From the NCBI RefSeq assembly GCF_003970915.1, contig NZ_RXOF01000002.1:372001-436000 (forward strand): a stretch of DNA of 64,000 bases, read 5' to 3'. Origin of the DNA: Hymenobacter gummosus (GTDB lineage: Bacteria; Bacteroidota; Bacteroidia; Cytophagales; Hymenobacteraceae). Below, piece after piece: positions 1 through 6,830 of this stretch. The notes below the pieces were generated by a model. It worked only from the letters and a program-made list of their open reading frames with translations. It had not been told where the DNA came from and made no database searches. Numbering within the stretch: position 1 is the stretch's first letter; the number at the start of each line of letters is the position of its first letter. A program made the position numbers and the translations under genes.

Positions 1-1370
1 GCGGTGAGGTAGGCGGGGGCGGCAATGTCGAGGTGAATCCAGGGCGTGCCTTCGATGAAGCGCTCCAGGAACTTGCCGGCCGAAATGGCGCCGGCTTCGG
101 CCTTGCCCAGGTTGTTGATGTCGGCAATGTCGCTCTTGATGTGCTCGGCGTACTCGTCCCAGAGCGGAAACTCCACGATACGCTCGTGCACGCGGCGGCC
201 GGCGGCGGCCAGCTCCTGCATGGTTTCGTCGCCGCAGGTGCCCATGGCCACAATGCCCTCCTTGCCGATGGCGCGGGCGGCCGAGCCGGTGAGCGTGGCC
301 GCGTCGATGACCAGCTGGGGGTGGTACTTCTTGGCGAAGTGCAGGGCGTCGGCCAGGATGAGGCGGCCCTCGGCGTCGGTGTTGAGCACTTCCACCGTGA
401 GGCCCGAGTGCATGGTCAGCACGTCGCCGGGGGCAAAGGCGGGGCCGCCGGGGCGGTTGTCGGTGGCCGGCACGAGGGCAATGACGTGCAGCGGCACCTT
501 GTTTTTGGCCAGGGCGTACATGACGCCGGTCATGGCGGCGGCGCCGGCCATGTCGCACTTCATCATGTCCATGGAGCCCGGGGTGGGCTTCAAACTCAGG
601 CCGCCGGTGTCGAAGGTCACGCCCTTGCCTACCAGCACGTAGGGCTGCTCATTCTTGGCGCCGTCGGGCTTCCACTCCATAATGGTGAAGGTGGGGGGCT
701 CGGGGCTGCCCTGGTTGACGGCCAGCAGGCCGCCCATGCGCAGGGCCTCAATGCGGGCCTGGTCGAGGATTTCGGTGTGGTAGCCGGCCTGCTCGCCCGC
801 GGCAGCCATCTGCTCGGCAAAACTGGTGGCGGTGAGCTTGTTGGCGGGCATGTTCACCAGGTCGCGGGCCAGCTCCACGCCGCTGAGCAGGTGGCCCAGG
901 GCCGTTACCGCCGCTTCCTCGGCGCCCACCAGCACCACGCGCTGCAGCTCGGCGGGCTGCTTGCTTTTCTCGTCGGTTTTGTAGCCTTCGAACTGGTAGG
1001 CCGTCAGGTACAGGCCCTCGGCCAGCGGCAGGGCGGCCGTTTTCTCGGCCGTCAGGTCCACGATGTGCAGCTCCTTCACCTTGGCCGCTTTCAGCTTGGC
1101 GTGCAGCTCGTGGCCCTTGCGGCGCAGCTGCTCGGCCGTGAGGTCGGCGGTTTTCTTGGCCTCGGCCACCACCACGTAGAGCCGGTGCGAGTACAGGTTG
1201 ACGGCGAAGAGTTTCTGCTCGGCGGCCAGCTGGGCGTGGGCGTAGGCGCGGGCGGCCTCGGGCAGGGCCGGGGCTTCGGCGGGCAGCCCGGTGGCGCCGG
1301 CGGGCAGAATCACGAGGGTATCGGCGGGGCTGGCGGGCAGCGCGGCGGCAGTGGTGAGGTGAAGAGACAT
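1..1370 (-). CDS. pepA: Leucyl aminopeptidase (M17), 3' end outside window
   Basis: Cytosolic two-metal exopeptidase that removes N-terminal residues from peptides. The lysine/aspartate metal motif GKGVTFDTGG lies near residues 248-257 and the M17 signature NTDAEGRL near 330-337; a divergent N-terminal half of about 160 residues precedes them, as is usual for the family. About 456 codons are visible, so only a few dozen residues should be missing at the left edge. The start is the ATG at 1370, which sits 23 bases downstream of a TATCTTGC promoter box read leftward. It diverges from rsmA across a long inverted repeat. Family assignment is secure. Confidence 0.93.
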   Translation of the reverse strand, partial: MSLHLTTAAALPASPADTLVILPAGATGLPAEAPALPEAARAYAHAQLAAEQKLFAVNLYSHRLYVVVAEAKKTADLTAEQLRRKGHELHAKLKAAKVKELHIVDLTAEKTAALPLAEGLYLTAYQFEGYKTDEKSKQPAELQRVVLVGAEEAAVTALGHLLSGVELARDLVNMPANKLTATSFAEQMAAAGEQAGYHTEILDQARIEALRMGGLLAVNQGSPEPPTFTIMEWKPDGAKNEQPYVLVGKGVTFDTGGLSLKPTPGSMDMMKCDMAGAAAMTGVMYALAKNKVPLHVIALVPATDNRPGGPAFAPGDVLTMHSGLTVEVLNTDAEGRLILADALHFAKKYHPQLVIDAATLTGSAARAIGKEGIVAMGTCGDETMQELAAAGRRVHERIVEFPLWDEYAEHIKSDIADINNLGKAEAGAISAGKFLERFIEGTPWIHLDIAAPAYLT

Positions 1371-1393
1371 CAGCGCAGGTATAGCTTGGGCGT

Positions 1394-1401
1394 GCAAGAT
1401 A
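1394..1401 (-). promoter_or_regulatory. -7 box of pepA
   Basis: Read leftward this is TATCTTGC, a variant of the Bacteroidota -7 element TAnnTTTG, 23 bases upstream of the pepA ATG. It lies at the outer edge of the left arm of the inverted repeat 1400-1571. Confidence 0.45.
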
Positions 1402-1571
1402 GACCACAGATCGGGACGGATGTTTGAACGGACGGAACGGATGCGGACGGCGCGGGTGGCAGTCATTGCGAGCAACGCGACGTAATGACTGCCACCCGCG
1501 CCGTCCGCTCGTTCTGCCACCCGCACGTATCCGTTCCATCCGTTCAGACATCCGTCCCGATCTGTGGTCTA
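1400..1571. repeat. Long inverted repeat between divergent pepA and rsmA
   Basis: The left arm from about 1400 and the right arm ending at 1571 are near-perfect inverted copies (for example ACAGATCGGGACGGATGT on the left and its complement on the right). The right arm carries one extra segment of roughly 17-20 bases. The centre holds GTCATTGCGAGC, a motif also seen at 8366. The two divergent -7 boxes lie just at the outer edges of the arms. Confidence 0.85.
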
Positions 1572-1577
1572 CCTTTG
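1570..1577 (+). promoter_or_regulatory. -7 box of rsmA
   Basis: TACCTTTG, an exact match to the Bacteroidota -7 consensus TAnnTTTG, ending 42 bases before the GTG start of rsmA. No clear -33 TTG is present at the expected spacing; that position is occupied by the right arm of the inverted repeat. Confidence 0.6.
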
Positions 1578-1619
1578 CCCCCACATCCAACGCGCGGCCT
1601 CCCCGCCGCGCCCCTGCCC

Positions 1620-2426
1620 GTGGAACGCGTCACCCCGAAGAAGCACCTGGGCCAGCACTTTCTGGCCGACCTCAACATCTCCCGCGACATTGCCGAGAGC
1701 CTGCGCCGCCCCGGCGACCTGCGCCACGTGCTGGAAGTCGGCCCCGGCATGGGCGTGCTCACCCAGTTCTTGCTGGAGCACGCGGCCGAGTACGACACCA
1801 CCGTCATCGAAATCGACCGGGAATCGGTGGCTTATCTGCGCCAGCACTTCCCGGCCCTGCAGGAGCGCATTCTGTCGGCCGACTTTCTGAAGCAGGACCT
1901 GGGCAAGCTGTTCGACCACGAGCCGCTGGCCGTCATCGGCAACTTCCCCTACAACATCAGCACCCAGATTTACTTCAAGGTGCTGGAGCACCGGCAGCTG
2001 GTGCGCGAGTGCGTGGGCATGATCCAGAAGGAAGTGGCCGAGCGCATTGCGGCCGGGCCCGGCTCCAAGGTCTACGGCATCCTGAGCGTGCTGGTACAGG
2101 CCTTCTACGACACCGAATACCTGTTTACGGTGCCCCCGCACGTGTTTGTGCCCCCGCCCAAGGTGCAGAGCGCCGTGCTGCGCCTGACGCGCAACCAGGT
2201 GGACCGCCTCGACTGCGACGAGAAGCTGTTTTTCCAGGTGGTGAAGCAGGCCTTCAGCACCCGCCGCAAGACCTTGCGCAACTGCCTCAAGCCCCTGGGC
2301 ATGCCCGCCGAGGCCATGACCGACGCCATCTTCGACAAGCGCGCCGAGCAATTGAGCGTGCAGGATTTCATCGGGCTGACCCGGCAGGTGGCCGAGCAGC
2401 GCCAGACCGGCGACGCCGGCAAGTAA
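1620..2426 (+). CDS. rsmA: 16S rRNA dimethyladenosine transferase RsmA (KsgA)
   Basis: SAM-dependent methyltransferase that dimethylates two adjacent adenosines in the 3' hairpin of 16S rRNA during 30S assembly. The N terminus has the family hallmark KKHLGQHFL, followed by the SAM motif EVGPGMG (about residue 40) and the catalytic motif NFPYNIS. The protein is 268 aa from the GTG at 1620, the usual size. Earlier in-frame codons exist back to 1485, but they lie inside the inverted repeat and upstream of the TACCTTTG box, so the GTG start is preferred. The next gene follows after 16 bases and may be co-transcribed. Confidence 0.93.
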   Translation: MERVTPKKHLGQHFLADLNISRDIAESLRRPGDLRHVLEVGPGMGVLTQFLLEHAAEYDTTVIEIDRESVAYLRQHFPALQERILSADFLKQDLGKLFDHEPLAVIGNFPYNISTQIYFKVLEHRQLVRECVGMIQKEVAERIAAGPGSKVYGILSVLVQAFYDTEYLFTVPPHVFVPPPKVQSAVLRLTRNQVDRLDCDEKLFFQVVKQAFSTRRKTLRNCLKPLGMPAEAMTDAIFDKRAEQLSVQDFIGLTRQVAEQRQTGDAGK

Positions 2427-2442
2427 ACCTTCTTCTGTTATC

Positions 2443-3072
2443 ATGCACCAAACCTTACGTCTGAGCGCCCTGTTGTTGCTGCTGCTGGCCGGCCTGGCCG
2501 CTTTCCGGGCCGCTACTCCCGAGTTCGAGGGCCGCATCATTTACCAGTATTCCTTCACCGACTTGCAGGGCAACGACATCAGCGCCAGAATGACCCCGTT
2601 TTTCGGGCAGCAGCAGCGCTACTACGTCAAGGGCGGCATGTACAAGGCCTACAACGAGCGGGACGAGTGGATGCAGCTCTACGAGCCGGGCCCCAACCTG
2701 TACCACTACTTCAGCGGGGGCAAAGTAGCCCAGACCTTTAAGGCCGGCGACGCGGCCGGGCCGGCCAAGACCACCGCGCTGCCCACCCCCGAAACCATCC
2801 TGGGCCGCCGCTGCCAGGGCGTGCAGATTGAAGCCGACGGGGCCACCACCAGCTACTTCTACTCTCCCGAGGTGCGGGTGAATCCGGCGCTGTACCGCCA
2901 GCACAACTTCGGCCACTGGAACACGCTGCTGGACGCCAGTCAGGGCGCGCTGCCGCTGCTGTTTACCTCGGTGAACCCCAAGCAGGGCTTTATCATGAAG
3001 GCGGTGGCCATCGAAATTACCCCCATGAAGCTCAAGGCCGAAGACTTCGTGCTGCCGGCCGGCGCCAAGTAG
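2443..3072 (+). CDS. Secreted protein, DUF4412/GLPGLI-like
   Basis: A 209-aa exported protein with a classic signal peptide (HQTLRLSALLLLLLAGLAAF). The mature part starts EFEGRIIYQYSF and alternates short strands, including a RYYVKGGMYKAY segment and a C-terminal AIEITPMKLKAEDF segment. This pattern resembles the DUF4412/GLPGLI-type periplasmic or outer-membrane-associated proteins of Bacteroidota, whose function is unknown. The resemblance is from memory of the family pattern and is not certain. It lies 16 bases after rsmA, and its stop codon is one base from the next start, so it is probably in an operon with the dehydrogenase. Confidence 0.7.
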   Translation: MHQTLRLSALLLLLLAGLAAFRAATPEFEGRIIYQYSFTDLQGNDISARMTPFFGQQQRYYVKGGMYKAYNERDEWMQLYEPGPNLYHYFSGGKVAQTFKAGDAAGPAKTTALPTPETILGRRCQGVQIEADGATTSYFYSPEVRVNPALYRQHNFGHWNTLLDASQGALPLLFTSVNPKQGFIMKAVAIEITPMKLKAEDFVLPAGAK

Positions 3073-3073
3073 T

Positions 3074-4018
3074 ATGCCCCCAATTTGCTGCCTCGTCGTC
3101 GATGAAATGCACCCCTCGCTGAAGGCGCTGATGCGCGAAGTGGGCGTGCAGATCGACTACGAACCCGATTTGCTACCGGCCGAAGTACCCGCGGCCCTGG
3201 CCAAGAAAGCCTACGACGGCCTTATCGTACGTTCCAAGGTGCGCGTGACGGCCGAGCTGCTGCGCCACGGCCCGCGGCTGCGCTTCGTGGCCCGGGCCGG
3301 CGCCGGCGTCGACAACATCGACGTGGCGGCGCTGCAGGCGGCCGGGGTGCAGCTGGTCAACGCGCCCGAGGGCAACTCCCAGGCCGTAGGCGAGTTTGCG
3401 GTGGGCACCCTGCTCGCGCTGCTGCGCAAAGTGGCCGCCGCCGATGCCGAAGTTCGCCAGGGCCAGTGGCGGCGCGAGGCCAACCGCGGCTACGAGCTGC
3501 AGGCCCGCACCGTGGGCATTATCGGCGCCGGGCATATGGGCCGCTCCTTCGCCCGCTGCCTGCGCGGCTTCGGCTGCACGGTGCTCGGCTACGACCACGA
3601 CCCCGCCGTGCAGGCCACCGACTATCTGCCGCTGGTGCCGCTGCAGGAGCTGCAGCAGCGCTGCGACGTGCTCAGCATCCACATCCCGTACTCGCCCGAA
3701 AACCACGCCTTCGTCAGCGAGACGCTGCTGCGCGGCTTCCGGCACAAGCTCTGGCTGCTCAACACCGCCCGCGGCGAAGTGCTCGACCACGCCGCCCTGG
3801 TGACACTGCTGCAGGAGGGCCAAGTGCGCGGCGCCGCCCTCGACGTGCTCGACAACGAGAAGCTGGCCGCCCTCAAGCCCGAGCAGCGCAGCCGCTTCGA
3901 GTTTCTGCGCGCGGCCCCCAACGTGGTGCTGACCCCGCACGTGGGCGGCTGGACGCACGAATCCTACCAGCGCATCAACGAGGTGCTGGCCCGCAAGATT
4001 GGTGAACTGGTGAGATAG
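3074..4018 (+). CDS. NAD-dependent D-2-hydroxyacid dehydrogenase (SerA-like)
   Basis: Oxidoreductase of the D-isomer-specific 2-hydroxyacid dehydrogenase family; closest in style to short 3-phosphoglycerate dehydrogenases without the ACT domain. Visible features are RAGAGVDNID in the substrate domain, the nucleotide-binding motif GIIGAGHMG (about residues 148-156), NTARGEVLD with the substrate arginine, and TPHVGGWTHES carrying the catalytic histidine. The length of 314 aa fits. The ATG is one base after the preceding stop. The substrate cannot be fixed from sequence; a role in serine synthesis is possible, but no ser genes are adjacent. Confidence 0.85.
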   Translation: MPPICCLVVDEMHPSLKALMREVGVQIDYEPDLLPAEVPAALAKKAYDGLIVRSKVRVTAELLRHGPRLRFVARAGAGVDNIDVAALQAAGVQLVNAPEGNSQAVGEFAVGTLLALLRKVAAADAEVRQGQWRREANRGYELQARTVGIIGAGHMGRSFARCLRGFGCTVLGYDHDPAVQATDYLPLVPLQELQQRCDVLSIHIPYSPENHAFVSETLLRGFRHKLWLLNTARGEVLDHAALVTLLQEGQVRGAALDVLDNEKLAALKPEQRSRFEFLRAAPNVVLTPHVGGWTHESYQRINEVLARKIGELVR

Positions 4019-4034
4019 TGAAATAGTGAGTGGG
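4001..4034. repeat. GGTGAACTGGTGAG microrepeat at gene end
   Basis: Short iterated GGTGAAnTGGTGAG/TAGTGA motif overlapping the last codons and stop of the dehydrogenase. The same motif occurs at 4959-4987 and 23754-23767, and its complement at 4341-4361 and 5110-5140. Confidence 0.6.
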
Positions 4035-4055
4035 CTGTTTGGGCAGCCCGCCTGA

Positions 4056-4276
4056 GCTGGCGCCGGTTTAGCCGTCGAATACGGCGTAACCGGTGCCCAC
4101 CATAAGGCAGGCTTTCAGCCTGCGGGGAGCACCCGGCGGCCGCTATTCTTCAGTCTGCACGGAGTACCCGTTGCGCTAGGGACGACTTTCGGTAATAACG
4201 TTCCACGCAGGTTGGAAACCTGCTTTATGCCAGGCACCGGTTACGCTCCACGGCGTTTCGCTAAACCGGCGCCAGC
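4056..4276. repeat. Long inverted repeat element, family A copy 1
   Basis: The left end begins GCTGGCGCCGGTTTAGC and the right end is its complement. Inside are GTAACCGGTGCC and a small palindrome GCAGGCTTTCAGCCTGC, each mirrored in the other arm. It occupies most of the gap between the dehydrogenase and greA. A nearly identical element lies at 49319-49499. Confidence 0.9.
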
Positions 4277-4368
4277 AACCAACCGGCGGCCCGCCGGCGC
4301 GGGCCGAAATCTGAGGTTCTGGCAATCAGAATGTCACTTGCCATTTCACCACCTCGCCACCGCTCCGG

Positions 4369-4400
4369 TTGCGCACACTGGGCTGGGTTTCGTATATTTG
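4369..4400 (+). promoter_or_regulatory. greA promoter
   Basis: TTG at 4369-4371 and TATATTTG at 4393-4400, separated by 21 bases: a full match to the Bacteroidota -33/-7 arrangement. Transcription should start near 4406, giving a leader of about 80 bases before greA. Confidence 0.7.
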
Positions 4401-4414
4401 CTGATGCCTGTTCG

Positions 4415-4455
4415 GGAGAACGGCCGGCACCGCCGGCCGTTCTCCTTGTTTTTTT
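4415..4455 (+). terminator. Intrinsic terminator-like hairpin inside the greA leader
   Basis: A perfect 14-bp GC-rich stem (4415-4428 with 4432-4445) with a 3-base loop is followed by a T-rich run at 4446-4455. It lies between the promoter at 4369-4400 and the greA ATG at 4487, so it would attenuate greA or release a roughly 50-nt leader RNA. Confidence 0.75.
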
Positions 4456-4486
4456 ACCTGTTTGACCAACCACACCCTACTTCGTC

Positions 4487-4957
4487 ATGGCCGTCAACTA
4501 TTATACCGCCGAAGGCTTGCAGAAGCTCAAGGACGAACTGCAGGACCTCAAAATCCGCGGTCGGGCCGAGGCAGCCCGTCAGCTGGCCGAAGCCCGCGAC
4601 AAAGGTGATTTGAGCGAAAATGCCGAGTACGACGCGGCCAAAGAGTCCCAGGGCCACCTGGAGCTGAAAATCTCCAAGCTCGAAGAAATCATCGGCAACG
4701 CCCGCATCCTCGACGACTCCAACCTGGATACCAGCAAGGTGCTCATCATGAGCAAGGTGAAGCTGAAGAACCTGAAGAACAACATGGTGCTCGACTACAC
4801 CCTGGTGGCCGAGGAAGAAGCCAACCTGGCCGCCGGCAAAATCTCGGTGAAGTCGCCCATCGGCAAGGGCCTGCTGGGCAAGTCGGCCGGCGACGTGGCC
4901 GAAATTACCGTGCCCGCCGGCAAGCTGCAGTTCGAAATCCTGGAAATCAGCCGGTAA
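4487..4957 (+). CDS. greA: Transcription elongation factor GreA
   Basis: Binds the RNA polymerase secondary channel and stimulates cleavage of backtracked transcripts. The N-terminal antiparallel coiled coil (residues 1-75) contains the acidic tip DLSENAEYDAA typical of GreA/GreB. The C-terminal FKBP-like domain ends SPIGKGLLGKSAGDVAEI. The length, 156 aa, is exactly that of the family. It appears to be transcribed alone from the promoter at 4369-4400 through a leader with a terminator-like hairpin, which suggests attenuation. Confidence 0.96.
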   Translation: MAVNYYTAEGLQKLKDELQDLKIRGRAEAARQLAEARDKGDLSENAEYDAAKESQGHLELKISKLEEIIGNARILDDSNLDTSKVLIMSKVKLKNLKNNMVLDYTLVAEEEANLAAGKISVKSPIGKGLLGKSAGDVAEITVPAGKLQFEILEISR

Positions 4958-4958
4958 C

Positions 4959-4987
4959 GGTGAGCTGGTGAGTGGTGAAATGGTGAG
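4959..4987. repeat. GGTGAGCTGGTGAG microrepeat after greA
   Basis: Iterated GGTGA motifs directly after the greA stop; the complementary form CTCACCATTTCACC is found just before the next gene at 5110-5140. Confidence 0.55.
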
Positions 4988-5059
4988 TTAATCCCTGCCA
5001 CTCCGCTTGAAACCCAGCAAGGGCGAGGCTACGGCTTCGCCCTTTTGCGTTTTGCCCCG

Positions 5060-5066
5060 TACTTTG
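5060..5066 (+). promoter_or_regulatory. Possible -7 box of the HIT-NuiA gene
   Basis: TACTTTG, the shorter TAnnTTG form of the Bacteroidota -7 box, 75 bases before the ATG at 5142. Confidence 0.4.
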
Positions 5067-5109
5067 ACGGCCGGCCGGAAAGCGCCGGCCGAGTGTCGCC
5101 GGAACGGCC

Positions 5110-5140
5110 CTCACCATTTCACCACCTCACCATTTCACCG
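5110..5140. repeat. CTCACCATTTCACC microrepeat before the HIT-NuiA start
   Basis: Two copies of CTCACCATTTCACC end one base before the ATG; this is the reverse complement of the motif after greA. Confidence 0.55.
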
Positions 5141-5141
5141 C

Positions 5142-6026
5142 ATGCCTTCCATTTTTTCCCGCATCGTGGCGGGTGAGCTGCCCGCCTACAAAGTGGCCGA
5201 GGACGAGCACCACCTGGCCTTTCTCGACATCACGCCGCTGGTGGAGGGCCACACCCTGGTCATTCCCAAAAAGGAAGTCGACTACATCTTCGATTTGCCC
5301 CCGGCCGAGCTGGCGGCCCTGCACCAGTTTGCCCAGCGCGTGGCCAAGGGCGTGAAGGCCGCCGTGCCGTGCCGGCGCATCGGGGTGGCCGTCATCGGGC
5401 TGGAGGTGCCCCACGCCCACATTCACCTGATTCCGATGAACAAGGTGGCGGATATGAACTTTGCCAACCCCAAAATCAAGGTGGCCGAGGAGCGCATGAA
5501 GGAGCTGGCCGCCGCCATTGCCGCCCAGGTGCCCGCTGCGGAGGGCGAAGCGGCGCCGGTTCCGCTAGAGAGCAAGGCCGAGCGCGAAACCGCCGCCAGC
5601 AGCCCCGCCGCCGAAGCGCCGGCCGACGCCGCGGCCGACTCCACCCTGGAGCAGCTGCGCCAGCTCACCGAGGGCCTGTACTTCGTGAGCGAGTCCGATT
5701 CACCGCTGGCGGTGGTGAGCTACCAGGCCCCGGCCGGCGAGCTGGACGCGCAGGAGCTGCTGAAGCTGCTGAACCAGCCCGCCGACACGCCCGTGCAAAC
5801 CCAGGAGCTGACGCACTTTTTGCGTAATCACACCGCCGACGACGGCGTGCTGGGCAACGTGGAGCTGGCCAACCGCTTCAAGGCCCTGCAAATGTTTCTG
5901 AAACAGGAACTAGAGGATGTGAAAGTGTACCGAATCGGGAAAGGCCCGCAGCTGGATGCCTACGCCCTGGGGCGCACGCCCGGCGGCAAGCTGGCCGGCT
6001 TCAAGGTGACGCTCATCGAAACCTGA
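5142..6026 (+). CDS. HIT-domain protein fused to a NuiA-like nuclease inhibitor
   Basis: The 294-aa product joins two domains. Residues 1-130 form a HIT nucleotide-binding/hydrolase domain with the histidine triad HAHIH at 91-95. Residues 131-167 are an Ala/Glu/Pro-rich linker. Residues 168-294 strongly resemble Anabaena nuclease A inhibitor NuiA (Nuclease A inhibitor-like family): LEQLRQLTEGLYFVSESD at the start, VYRIGKG in the middle, and GGKLAGFK near the end. The glutamate of the SES motif (E184) and the C-terminal threonine (T294) are both kept; from memory these positions contact the nuclease in NuiA. No signal peptide is seen, so the protein is probably cytosolic. A NUC1 family nuclease lies 0.8 kb downstream. 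ATG at 5142 begins the HIT domain exactly. Confidence 0.9.
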   Translation: MPSIFSRIVAGELPAYKVAEDEHHLAFLDITPLVEGHTLVIPKKEVDYIFDLPPAELAALHQFAQRVAKGVKAAVPCRRIGVAVIGLEVPHAHIHLIPMNKVADMNFANPKIKVAEERMKELAAAIAAQVPAAEGEAAPVPLESKAERETAASSPAAEAPADAAADSTLEQLRQLTEGLYFVSESDSPLAVVSYQAPAGELDAQELLKLLNQPADTPVQTQELTHFLRNHTADDGVLGNVELANRFKALQMFLKQELEDVKVYRIGKGPQLDAYALGRTPGGKLAGFKVTLIET

Positions 6027-6257
6027 GCCGCCTGACCAGGGCCCCGCAGCAGCGGCCCCACTGGCTACTACCGGCGGGGCCGCTGCTTTTGAGGGGCACC
6101 GTGCGGGAGAACGGGCTGCGAGGACCGAAAAATAAGACGTTGAAAGTCAGCTGACCAGCAGCGAGGTGGTACGAAAGTTGAAGCGACATAGCACGCAAAT
6201 CCGGATTTCGGCGTTTGTTCGTACATGTTTTCAGTTCAATTATTTCCTTCCACCGTT

Positions 6258-6674
6258 ATGCGTTTCTCCACTTATTCCCTCGCGCTGCTCGTTTTGCTGG
6301 GCGCCAGCCTCACCGCTCAGGCCCAGGATTCGGCATCGACGCTGACCACTGCTGCGGGCGGGCCCGCCAGCCCGGCCGCCCCCGCCACTGCCGACATTGA
6401 GGCCTACGTGCGTACGGCCACGGTGACCAAGGGCAGCGAGCTGGACTTCGAGAAGGTGCTGGCCGGCAAAAAGCAGACGGTGTTTCTGCACAACGGCAGC
6501 ATGTACAACAAGCGGGAGTACGGCCTGGTGCTCTGGGGCCTGCGCGTCAAGGCCCTGGGCGTAAGCTCGGCCGAGCGCGCCTGCTCCCTGTACGTAGCCG
6601 CCGCCCACCGCGCCCTGTCGCCAGCCGAGAAGCGGGCCCTGGTAGACGGCTTCGACAGCGGCACGGCCGAATAA
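6258..6674 (+). CDS. Small secreted protein of unknown function
   Basis: A 138-aa exported protein. The ATG at 6258 gives a standard signal peptide (RFSTYSLALLVLLGASL) ending TAQAQ before Asp. A low-complexity Ala/Pro/Thr segment follows, then a compact C-terminal region with SELDFEKVLAGKKQTVFLH and ALSPAEKRALVDGF. I do not recognise the family. It is followed by a strong intrinsic terminator and lies between the inhibitor fusion and the convergent nuclease gene, so any link to them is positional only. Confidence 0.65.
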   Translation: MRFSTYSLALLVLLGASLTAQAQDSASTLTTAAGGPASPAAPATADIEAYVRTATVTKGSELDFEKVLAGKKQTVFLHNGSMYNKREYGLVLWGLRVKALGVSSAERACSLYVAAAHRALSPAEKRALVDGFDSGTAE

Positions 6675-6689
6675 ATCTTCTTCGTCCAC

Positions 6690-6737
6690 GCAAAAAAACG
6701 CCCACCCCGGCCGTAGCCAGGGTGGGCGTTTTTTTGC
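6690..6737 (+). terminator. Bidirectional intrinsic terminator
   Basis: Stem CAAAAAAACGCCCACCC / GGGTGGGCGTTTTTTTG around a 12-base loop. The A and T runs on both sides make it usable for the gene ending at 6674 and, on the other strand, for the nuclease gene ending at 6831. Confidence 0.85.
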
Positions 6738-6830
6738 ATGGGCAGAGCGTCGGCAGCCTGGAAGCTAAAGGCTAGCTTCTAGCCGGCCATCAGGATAGTC
6801 CGCTGATTTCGGCGCTACGCAGGCGCAGGG

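Noticed and set aside
33-1427. Long open frame on the plus strand opposite pepA
   Set aside because: It is the antisense shadow of the M17 aminopeptidase; its product is a Gly/His/Val-rich sequence with no family features, as GC-rich third positions produce.
1485-1619. Longer RsmA from an ATG at 1485
   Set aside because: The extra 45 codons lie inside an inverted repeat and upstream of the TACCTTTG promoter box; KKHLGQHFL is the normal N-terminal region of RsmA.
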